14,947 nucleotides of DNA, from NCBI GenBank assembly GCA_003525885.1, contig DQIG01000088.1, forward strand, positions 1 through 14,947. Direction: 5' to 3'. The notes below the pieces were generated by a model. That model was not told the DNA's origin, ran no database searches, and saw only the letters and a list, made by a program, of their open reading frames with translations. This document shows, piece after piece, positions 6,783-12,921 of this stretch. The position numbers and the translations under genes are program-made. Origin of the DNA: Stenotrophomonas sp. (lineage in GTDB: Bacteria > Pseudomonadota > Gammaproteobacteria > Xanthomonadales > Xanthomonadaceae). The first letter of the stretch is position 1; every line of letters starts with the position of its first letter.

Positions 6783-9152
6783 TCAGAAGTCGAAGGTGAG
6801 CGATGCCGTCACCGTGCGCGGGGCGCCGAGGAAGGCCGCACCGCCGCCACCGCCGCCGAGGTAGCGCTTGTCGGTGAGGTTGGTGGCCTGGATCGTCACC
6901 GAAGCGCCGCTCAGCTGGTCGGAAATGCGGTCGAGGTCCATGCCGATATAGCCGTTGAGCAACGTGTAGTGCGGGGCCACGTCGCCGCCGACATCGTCGA
7001 TGAAGCGGTCGCCCACGTACTTGGCGGAAAGCCCCGCCTTGAACACCGAGCGGCGGTAGTCTGCCGAAAGCACCCACATGTTGCGCGGCGAGCTGCTGAC
7101 CTGAACGCCCGGGGTGATGCCAACGTCCTCGTCCTGCGCGGCATCGCCGGTGCCGATGTAGACGGCGTGGTTGTAGCTGTAGCTGCCCGAGAGGGTCAGG
7201 CCCATCGGGAAGCGATAGGCGAGCGCCGCCTCGATGCCCTTGGACCGGATGCCGCCGACGTTGAGGTAGACGCTGTCCTGCTCTTCCAGATAGTCGATGC
7301 CGGTCACCAGGTTCGACGAGATCGAGACGATGTGGTTGTCGAACTTGATGTCGTAGGCGGTGAGCGAGGCCTGGATGCGCGGCGTGCTGTAGCGGGCGCC
7401 GATCTCGATGCTGTCCGCCGTTTCGGGCTTGATGCGGTCGATCACTTCCTGCGCTTCACCCAACAGACCGTTGCCGATCGACGAGAAGTTCTGCGCATAA
7501 CCTGCGAACAGCTCCAGCCCTTCGACCGGTGTGGTCCAGGTCAGGCCTGCCGAGATCAGCGGGTCGGAATGCGAGTTGCTGCGCGTGCGCGGCTCGTCGA
7601 CCAGCAGTTCCTGGCGCTTCTGGTCGATGAAATACTGCTTCATGCCGAAGGCGGCGGTGAGGTTGCCGTACTTCACCGAGTCCTGCACGTAATAGACGAA
7701 CTCCTGGGTGTTGTAGTCGACGCTGAACTGCACCCAGTAGGGCTGGGCATCGTAAGCGGTGCCGAGCAGCGGGTTCTTGATCTTGTGCCAGTCACGCAGC
7801 TGGTTGGCGGTGATGTTCTCGTACCATGCACCCGCGCGCAGGCTGTTGGTCACATCGCCGAACTCGTGCGTCCAGTCGGCATCGGCGGTGAAGCCGAAGC
7901 GGTTGTTGCGGTAGTGTGTGTGGCGATAGGACATGACGGCGGTGGCATCGTCGGCATAGCAGGTCGGCGAATAGGCGGCGGGAACGCCTGCCGTGCCGGT
8001 GCAGCCGGTGATCATCGTCGCCGCCGCGCCGGTCGGCGTTACGTAGTAGATCTGGCCGAGCGACGAACCGCCATAGACGGTCGATCCGCCGGCATATTCG
8101 CTTTCGGTCGCGCCCGCACCGTCATTGGTGACGTTGACGAGGTAGGGCGGCATCCAGTCGCCCCGGCCGCGCATGCGGTGGTAGTACCCGGTCAGCGAGA
8201 GCTTCACCTCGCCAAGGTCCGCCTTGCCGCGCAGATAGCCGAACAGGTTCTTGCGCAGCGCGCGCGAGCCCGAACGATAGTTCTGGTCGATATAGGGCAG
8301 GCCTGTCCAGGTATCGGTATAGACGTCGTGGTTCGGATCGTTCTCGAACGAGGCGACCGAGACCGAGCCGAATTCGGATTCGTCGGCATCGTCGTATGAG
8401 AGGAAGCCGGTGAGATCGATGTTCGAGATCCGGCTGGTGATCTTGGCGCTCAGGTGATCGCGGCTGGTCTTGCCGGCACCGCCGATCCAGTCATGCGCTT
8501 TGGAGTGCGAAGCGCTGATATAGGCCTTGGTGTCGGGCGCGATCTCGCCGGTGTCGACGCGGGCGTAGAACTTCTGCGCGCCGAAATCGCCCGCCGCTCC
8601 GGACAGGCGCACGCGGAAATCGCCAAGCGGGTCGGATGTGATGTAGTTGAGCGTCCCGCCCAGCGCCTCGTTCGAGCGCGAGGAGATATCGGCAGTGCCC
8701 TGGCTGACTTCCACCGTTTCCAGGTCGAGGGTGTCGATGTAGCGGTTGGCCAGCGAGCCGCCGCCGTAACCCGAACCGCCGTTGGGCAGGCCGTCGATGG
8801 TAGTGCCGATCTGCTGGGTGTCGCGGTTGGTGACGAAGCCACGCATGCTGATCTGCGTGCCCCACACCGACGAGCCGGTGGCATCGGCTTCGCTGACCAC
8901 CACGCCGGGCACTTCATTGAGCGCGTCGTTGACGCTGCTCATCACCGTCTGCCGGTTCAGCGTTTCCGCGCGGACCGAGGTCTTGGCGTAACTGGTGGCC
9001 TGGCCGATCACCTGCACCTGGTCGAGGGTGCGGGCCTCGCTGCTGCGCGCTTCAGTGGCATCGCCCTGCGGTGCTTCGGCCAGGGCGTCCAGTGCGGGGG
9101 CGATCAGCAGGGCAAGCAGCGAGACACGGGGAAAGCACGCAGACGTTCGCAT
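6783..9152 (-). CDS. TonB-dependent outer-membrane receptor
   Basis: Predicted TonB-driven outer-membrane transporter of 789 residues. The start is ATG 9152, which gives a Sec signal peptide (MRTSACFPRVSLLALLIAPALDALA) with GAAGG 10 nt upstream. The longer reading from 9326 adds a non-signal-like, Arg-rich extension and runs into the preceding gene's end. Visible parts: a TonB-box-like LDQVQVIGQA near residue 45; a plug with DALNEVPGVVV, QISMRGF and TTIDGLPNGG; then a barrel with the usual late motif ATNLTDKRYLGGGGGGAAFLG and a terminal Phe. The six-glycine run before the last strand is unusual. There is no STN domain, unlike the other receptor here. Substrate unknown. Its place in front of the phospholipase gene and a candidate PhoB box suggests uptake linked to phospholipid breakdown, although iron import cannot be excluded. 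Several interior codons (TAT for Tyr, ACA, CTT, GGA) look less typical of neighbouring genes. Confidence 0.94.
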   Translation of the reverse strand: MRTSACFPRVSLLALLIAPALDALAEAPQGDATEARSSEARTLDQVQVIGQATSYAKTSVRAETLNRQTVMSSVNDALNEVPGVVVSEADATGSSVWGTQISMRGFVTNRDTQQIGTTIDGLPNGGSGYGGGSLANRYIDTLDLETVEVSQGTADISSRSNEALGGTLNYITSDPLGDFRVRLSGAAGDFGAQKFYARVDTGEIAPDTKAYISASHSKAHDWIGGAGKTSRDHLSAKITSRISNIDLTGFLSYDDADESEFGSVSVASFENDPNHDVYTDTWTGLPYIDQNYRSGSRALRKNLFGYLRGKADLGEVKLSLTGYYHRMRGRGDWMPPYLVNVTNDGAGATESEYAGGSTVYGGSSLGQIYYVTPTGAAATMITGCTGTAGVPAAYSPTCYADDATAVMSYRHTHYRNNRFGFTADADWTHEFGDVTNSLRAGAWYENITANQLRDWHKIKNPLLGTAYDAQPYWVQFSVDYNTQEFVYYVQDSVKYGNLTAAFGMKQYFIDQKRQELLVDEPRTRSNSHSDPLISAGLTWTTPVEGLELFAGYAQNFSSIGNGLLGEAQEVIDRIKPETADSIEIGARYSTPRIQASLTAYDIKFDNHIVSISSNLVTGIDYLEEQDSVYLNVGGIRSKGIEAALAYRFPMGLTLSGSYSYNHAVYIGTGDAAQDEDVGITPGVQVSSSPRNMWVLSADYRRSVFKAGLSAKYVGDRFIDDVGGDVAPHYTLLNGYIGMDLDRISDQLSGASVTIQATNLTDKRYLGGGGGGAAFLGAPRTVTASLTFDF

Positions 9153-9201
9153 CGAGACCGGACCTTCAGAGGAGGGAAGCCCCGGAGTGTCGGCAGTGCC
9201 A

Positions 9202-9219
9202 ATGACATCGGCATGACGT
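9202..9219 (-). promoter_or_regulatory. Candidate PhoB box upstream of receptor-phospholipase operon
   Basis: Read on the minus strand, the site is ACGTCAT-GCCG-ATGTCAT: two direct 7-mers 11 bp apart, matching the PhoB half-site CTGTCAT at 5 of 7 and 6 of 7 positions with the canonical 4-bp spacer. It ends 49 nt before the ATG at 9152. Ten bp downstream, GACACT (9186-9191) is only a 3-of-6 match to a sigma-70 -10 box, which is tolerable for an activated promoter. A weaker third repeat, CCTGCAT, lies one 11-bp step further upstream. Pattern match only. Confidence 0.5.
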
Positions 9220-9267
9220 GACGATGCAGGAATCGTGTTGTGCGACGGCCGGCACCTGCTGCCTGCT

Positions 9268-10194
9268 TCAGTACCGCGCGTCCTTGGGTTTCGGATCGCG
9301 CGGCCAGTCCTTGCCCTTGTTGGCAAAATCCGGCCGCGGCTGGTTGATGAAGTAGCCCGCGATGTCCACCGCGTCCTGGTCGGGCATCACCTGCTGACCC
9401 AAGGGTGGTTCACGGGTCACCGCCGGTGGCATGTTGTGCTTGATGAAGCCGGCGGCCTTGTACAGGCGCGCCATGCCGGCGCCGATGTTGAAGCTGTGGT
9501 CGCCCCAGAGCGGCGGGAACGCGATGTCACCACTGGCGTCGCGCCGGCCTTCACCGTTGTCGCCGTGGCAGGCAGCGCACTGCACGGCGTACAGCGCCTG
9601 GCCGCGGATCGGGTCCGGAGTGAGCGTGCTGTCGATGGGCCCCTCGCTGGGAGCGGCAACCCTTGCACCGCCTGGCACCGGACCACTCAGCCACGCCATG
9701 TAGTCGAGCATCGCGCGCATCTGCGGCGAGTCCTTCGGCAGCGGCTTGCCGTTCATCGAACGCTGCAGGCAGCCGTTGATGCGCTCGGCCAGCCCGATCA
9801 CCTTGCCTGGGCGGGGCATGTAGCGCGGATAGGCACCGCCACCCGTGTTGAAGTAGTGGTTGCCGAACGGTCGCTTGCCTTCGGCCATATGGCACGAATT
9901 GCAGTTCAGATCGTTGCCGACGTTGTCCGGCAGCAGCCGTGCGGTTTCGTTGAGGATGCGTCGGCCGAGCATCACCGATTCGGCATTGCCCAGGCCGGCG
10001 ATCTCCTCAGCACTGGGCGCGTGGTAGTAGCCGACCACCTTGCCCTGCGCATCGAGGATATCGATCGTGCTGGCCACAGCGGCGTCCAGATCCGGGTACA
10101 GATGTCGATAGGCGAGGGTGCCGATGGCGGCCAGCAGCACCATGGCGATTGCACTGCCGATCAGCAGGCGGGAACGTCTGCGCGAACGCTTCAT
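9268..10194 (-). CDS. tsdA: Diheme c-type cytochrome, thiosulfate dehydrogenase (TsdA)-like
   Basis: Predicted membrane-anchored periplasmic diheme enzyme of the TsdA family, which couples two thiosulfates to tetrathionate (or the reverse in some bacteria). The 308-residue product has an N-terminal anchor at about residues 10-29 and heme motifs CNSCH (98-102) and CAACH (206-210). Cys142 in RINGCLQRSMNG lies 40 residues after the first heme His and matches the unusual cysteine ligand of TsdA heme 1 (43 residues in Allochromatium vinosum). Met255 in IKHNMP is 45 residues after the second heme His, the same spacing as the heme-2 Met in that enzyme. The start is ATG 10194, with a perfect AGGAGG at 10202-10207 inside the previous gene. 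The start overlaps that gene's stop by 4 nt (ATGA), so the genes are translationally coupled. A SoxA-like or other thiosulfate-related cytochrome is the main alternative. Confidence 0.82.
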   Translation of the reverse strand: MKRSRRRSRLLIGSAIAMVLLAAIGTLAYRHLYPDLDAAVASTIDILDAQGKVVGYYHAPSAEEIAGLGNAESVMLGRRILNETARLLPDNVGNDLNCNSCHMAEGKRPFGNHYFNTGGGAYPRYMPRPGKVIGLAERINGCLQRSMNGKPLPKDSPQMRAMLDYMAWLSGPVPGGARVAAPSEGPIDSTLTPDPIRGQALYAVQCAACHGDNGEGRRDASGDIAFPPLWGDHSFNIGAGMARLYKAAGFIKHNMPPAVTREPPLGQQVMPDQDAVDIAGYFINQPRPDFANKGKDWPRDPKPKDARY

Positions 10195-11537
10195 CGTGCG
10201 GCCTCCTGCGGGACGTAGTGCACGGGCTTGTCGCGCACCACCCGGCGCATGCGCGCCACGTCGACTTCGCTCACCGCGCTGGCCTGGTTGCCCCAGCTGC
10301 TGCGGATGAAGGTCAGGATCTGTGCCAGCTGCGCGTTCGGCAGCTGTTCGAAGCCGGGCATGGTGAAGGCCATGCGGTCGTGCGGGGTATGTGGCGTGCG
10401 GCCACCGATCAGGGTCACCTGCACCAGTGAGCTGGGGTCGTCGGCGAACACGATCGAGTTGCCGGCCAGCGCCGGATAGACGCGGGACATGCCGCGGCCA
10501 TCGGCGCGGTGGCAGGCCTGGCAGTGTTCGGCGTAGGCCAGCGAACCGGCAACACGATAGTCGCCCCTGCGCAGTGCGGCGGTGGTGGTGTCGGAACCGG
10601 GCGACCATTGCGCACTGCGGCCCTCACGCGCCGGCAGCTGCTTCAGGTAGCGCGCCATCGCCAGCAGGTCAGCATCGGACAGGTACTGCGTGCTGTGTTC
10701 GACCACATCGGCCATGCCGCCGAATGCTGCAGAGCGATCGGTGCGGCCGGTGCGCAGGAAATCGACGATCTCGCCCTCGCTCCAGCTGGCCAGGCCGGTC
10801 GATTCATTGCGCAGGTTCTTCGCATACCAGCCTTCCAGTACCGAACCGGACAGGAACTGGCGGCTGCCATCGTCGGCCATCGACTTTTCCTGGAACGCCA
10901 GGCCGCGTGGCGTGTGGCAGGCGCCGCAGTGAGCCAGGCCTTCAACCAGTTCGGCACCGCGCCGCTGGCCGGCATCCAGCTTGGGATCCGGGCTGAAGCT
11001 GCGCGGGCGTGCGAACAGCAGCTGCCACCATGCCAGAGGCCAGCGCATGTTGGCCGGCCACGGAATCGTACTGTCGGCGTTGTCCTGCTTCACCGGCTGC
11101 ACCGAGCCCATGAAATAGGCGTACAGCGCCTTGATTTCGGCATCGCGGGCGATCACGTACGAGGCGTACGGCATTGCCGGATACAACGGCTGGCCATCGT
11201 GGCGGATGCCACGGCGTACCGCACGCTCGAAGTCGGCGTAGTCGTAGGCACCGATGCCGGTGTCCGGATCGGGGGTGATGTTGGTCGAATAGATCGTGCC
11301 CATCGGCGTCTGCATGCCGAGGCCACCGGCGAACGGCTTGCCGCCCGGCGCAGTGTGGCAGGCCGCGCAATCGGCGGCGCGCGACAGGTACTGCCCCTGC
11401 GCGATCAGCGCCGGGTCGCGGATGTCGACCTGGGCGGTCTGCCGCGGTGCGAACCAGTAGGGCGTGCTGCGGGCGATGCCATAGGCGGCGGCCACCGTGG
11501 CGGCCAGAGCGAGGGCAAGCTTGATCGAGGTGCGCAT
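10191..11537 (-). CDS. Triheme c-type cytochrome (AdhB-like electron-transfer subunit)
   Basis: Predicted periplasmic, N-terminally anchored triheme cytochrome c of 448 residues. The three motifs are CAACH (57-61), CGACH (204-208) and CQACH (339-343), each followed by a cytochrome c fold. The first domain carries TIYSTNITPDPDTGIG and QPLYPAMPYASY, typical of cytochrome subunits of membrane-bound alcohol, gluconate or aldehyde dehydrogenases. No such dehydrogenase gene adjoins it. Its only partner is the overlapping TsdA-like gene, so it may carry electrons between that enzyme and the respiratory chain (inference). ATG 11537 is chosen because it starts a clear signal/anchor (MRTSIKLALALAATVAAAYG). 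An earlier in-frame ATG at 11585 falls inside the FNR-type site and gives a non-signal-like start. No ribosome-binding site lies at normal distance; the nearest GGGAG is about 16 nt upstream. Confidence 0.9.
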   Translation of the reverse strand: MRTSIKLALALAATVAAAYGIARSTPYWFAPRQTAQVDIRDPALIAQGQYLSRAADCAACHTAPGGKPFAGGLGMQTPMGTIYSTNITPDPDTGIGAYDYADFERAVRRGIRHDGQPLYPAMPYASYVIARDAEIKALYAYFMGSVQPVKQDNADSTIPWPANMRWPLAWWQLLFARPRSFSPDPKLDAGQRRGAELVEGLAHCGACHTPRGLAFQEKSMADDGSRQFLSGSVLEGWYAKNLRNESTGLASWSEGEIVDFLRTGRTDRSAAFGGMADVVEHSTQYLSDADLLAMARYLKQLPAREGRSAQWSPGSDTTTAALRRGDYRVAGSLAYAEHCQACHRADGRGMSRVYPALAGNSIVFADDPSSLVQVTLIGGRTPHTPHDRMAFTMPGFEQLPNAQLAQILTFIRSSWGNQASAVSEVDVARMRRVVRDKPVHYVPQEAAR

Positions 11538-11570
11538 GGGCGCACTGTGGGCACTCCCGCGCGCGCGTTC

Positions 11571-11586
11571 ATTGATCCGGATCAAT
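11571..11586 (-). promoter_or_regulatory. FNR/ANR-type operator upstream of cytochrome operon
   Basis: The perfect 16-bp palindrome ATTGATCCGGATCAAT contains TTGAT-N4-ATCAA exactly, the consensus for oxygen-sensing FNR/ANR regulators. Its centre (between 11578 and 11579) is 41.5 bp from the A of ATG 11537. If the site acts at the usual class II activator position, transcription would begin at or next to the start codon. A -10-like CACAGT (minus strand, 11544-11549) fits that spacing. Orientation cannot be read from a palindrome; assignment to the cytochrome genes rests on proximity. Confidence 0.7.
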
Positions 11587-11599
11587 GACTGAACAGATA

Positions 11600-11618
11600 C
11601 AGCTTGTGCACCAAGCTG
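11600..11618. repeat. 19-bp inverted repeat in the divergent control region
   Basis: The arms CAGCTTG and CAAGCTG form a perfect 7-bp dyad around TGCAC. It lies between the FNR-type site and the candidate PhoB box, in the intergenic region shared by the cytochrome operon and the lipoprotein hydrolase. It could be a regulator operator. It is not followed by a T run, so a terminator is unlikely. No known consensus was recognised. Confidence 0.4.
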
Positions 11619-11631
11619 AATCGTTCCTGCG

Positions 11632-11649
11632 TTGTCATCAAGCCGTCAT
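11632..11649 (+). promoter_or_regulatory. Candidate PhoB box upstream of lipoprotein hydrolase
   Basis: The site is TTGTCAT-CAAG-CCGTCAT: two direct 7-mers 11 bp apart, each 6 of 7 to the PhoB half-site CTGTCAT and in the orientation for the plus-strand gene at 11722. A weak -10-like TAGATG lies at 11660-11665, 10 bp after the second repeat, the spacing expected when the box replaces the -35 element. This would give a leader of about 50 nt. Of the two PhoB-like sites seen in the window, this is the better match. Confidence 0.55.
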
Positions 11650-11721
11650 CAGCGCGCGATAGATGGCCTGCCGCCGCATCGCTAACCTGCCGAGCTGTCA
11701 CATCTTTCTCCCTGATTGCCC

Positions 11722-12840
11722 ATGAAGCGCCTGCTGCTGCTGATGCTGGCGTGCGCCGGCCTGTGGCTGGCTGCATGCTCTTCCTCGATCAATGCCTCGT
11801 CCACCTCGCTCGCCGATCGGCTGATCGCGCCGGGTGGCGTGTCGACGTTGCTGGATCGCCCGCGCATTGCCGCGGCCATCGCCGAGCTGCCCAACCGCCA
11901 CGGTTTTGCGCCGGGCCGCGATGGCGTGCCGATCTTCTGGCGCGTGTTCGATCCCGGCGACTACGGCGCGCGTTACCACTACCTTCCGCAGCGCCACGAG
12001 AACGGCCTGCCGCTGGATACCGGGTTGAGCCTGGCCGTGCCGCAGCCGTTTCGCGCGCAGGCGCCACGCGGCACTGTGGTACTGCTGCACGGCTGGATGA
12101 TGAACGGTGATTCGATGCTGCCATGGTCGCTGCAGCTGGCCGAATCCGGCTACCGCGTGGTCACGCTCGACCTGCGCAACCATGGCCAGTCCGGCGCCGG
12201 CCCGTCTGGCTATGGCACCTATGAATCGGATGACGTGGTCGATGTGATCGGCGAGCTGCGCGCGCGCGGCGAAGTGACCGGACCCCTGTACCTGTTTGGT
12301 GTGTCCTATGGTGCGGCCACGGCGGTGTTCACCGCCGACAAGCTCGGCGACCAGGTCGCCGGTGTGGTGGCGATGGAATCGTTCGCCAATGCCGGTGTGG
12401 CGATCCGCACGATGATCCCGCACCTGATGGGGCTGCAGCCGGAAGGCCTGAAGGCACAGGCGGTGGCCTCGTACGCGCGCTGGCGCTACGGTGGCCAGGA
12501 CATCAACCAGGTGATCGCTGCCGCCAGCCGCCGTATCGACGTCGATCTGGACCGCGTCGACGTCGCGCGTGCGCTGGCCGATACCCGCGCCTGCGTGCTG
12601 TTGCTGCACGGACAGGGCGACCAGCACATTCCGGTCAGCCAGGGCCGTGAACTCGCGCAGGCCAACCCGCGTGCGCACTACATCGAAATGCGCGGTGAAG
12701 ACCACATCACCCTGCCGCTGCGGCTGGACCTCCTGGCCGGCGTGGTCGACGACTGGATGGCACGCGACGAGCACCATCCGCAAAGCGCCTGCCCGGCACC
12801 GCAACTGCCGGCCCAGGCCGAGTGGCTGACGCGCAGCTGA
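11722..12840 (+). CDS. Alpha/beta-hydrolase lipoprotein
   Basis: Predicted membrane-anchored serine hydrolase of 372 residues, possibly a lipase or esterase. It begins with a lipoprotein signal (MKRLLLLMLACAGLWLAAC) whose lipobox LAAC puts the lipidated cysteine at residue 19. The following residues are SSS rather than Asp, so it is probably sorted to the outer membrane. The alpha/beta-hydrolase core shows the oxyanion motif LLHGW (121-125), the nucleophile elbow GVSYG (193-197, Ser195), Asp300 in GQGDQHIP and His328 in GEDHITLP, a complete catalytic triad. The first 110 or so residues after the signal are not a recognised domain. ATG 11722 is preferred over a TTG two codons earlier because it begins the signal peptide; the ribosome-binding site is weak. 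A candidate PhoB box lies 73 nt upstream of the start. Substrate unknown; a phospholipid or other ester is a guess from context. Confidence 0.88.
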   Translation: MKRLLLLMLACAGLWLAACSSSINASSTSLADRLIAPGGVSTLLDRPRIAAAIAELPNRHGFAPGRDGVPIFWRVFDPGDYGARYHYLPQRHENGLPLDTGLSLAVPQPFRAQAPRGTVVLLHGWMMNGDSMLPWSLQLAESGYRVVTLDLRNHGQSGAGPSGYGTYESDDVVDVIGELRARGEVTGPLYLFGVSYGAATAVFTADKLGDQVAGVVAMESFANAGVAIRTMIPHLMGLQPEGLKAQAVASYARWRYGGQDINQVIAAASRRIDVDLDRVDVARALADTRACVLLLHGQGDQHIPVSQGRELAQANPRAHYIEMRGEDHITLPLRLDLLAGVVDDWMARDEHHPQSACPAPQLPAQAEWLTRS

Positions 12841-12841
12841 G

Positions 12842-12917
12842 AAAAGGGGACGGAGGGGATTAAGTCGTTTGCAGCACACCCGGGGCAGAAACGACTTAAT
12901 CCCCTCCGTCCCCTTTT
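12842..12917. repeat. Long perfect inverted repeat between convergent genes (probable dispersed element and bidirectional terminator)
   Basis: Two perfectly complementary 29-nt arms (12842-12870 and 12889-12917) flank an 18-nt loop. The arms start with AAAAGGGGACGGAGGGG, followed by ATTAAGTCGTTT. The element lies between the hydrolase stop (12840) and the convergent transporter stop (12922). Because the outer ends are A-rich on one side and T-rich on the other, the hairpin ends in a T run on either strand and should stop transcription both ways. From memory, near-identical hairpins recur between genes in Stenotrophomonas and relatives, so it is probably a dispersed REP-like element distinct from SMAG. 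No transposase is present. Confidence 0.85.
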
Positions 12918-12921
12918 TCTG

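Noticed and set aside
5653..8399. Long plus-strand open frames (about 5653-6744 and 6969-8399) opposite phospholipase C and the second receptor
   Set aside because: The translations are mirror-type sequences rich in Val, Ala, Gly and Arg without motifs. The minus-strand genes carry clear catalytic and receptor signatures.
9153..9267. Terminator after the cytochrome operon
   Set aside because: No stable hairpin with a T run was found in this 115-bp gap, so some read-through into the receptor gene remains possible.
9153..9326. N-terminal extension of the second receptor from an upstream ATG
   Set aside because: It would bury the signal peptide behind 58 mostly polar residues, overlap the end of the cytochrome gene and ignore the GAAGG at 9163-9167.
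11538..11585. Translation of the triheme cytochrome from ATG 11585
   Set aside because: It would start within the FNR-type palindrome and put a charged stretch before the signal/anchor segment.
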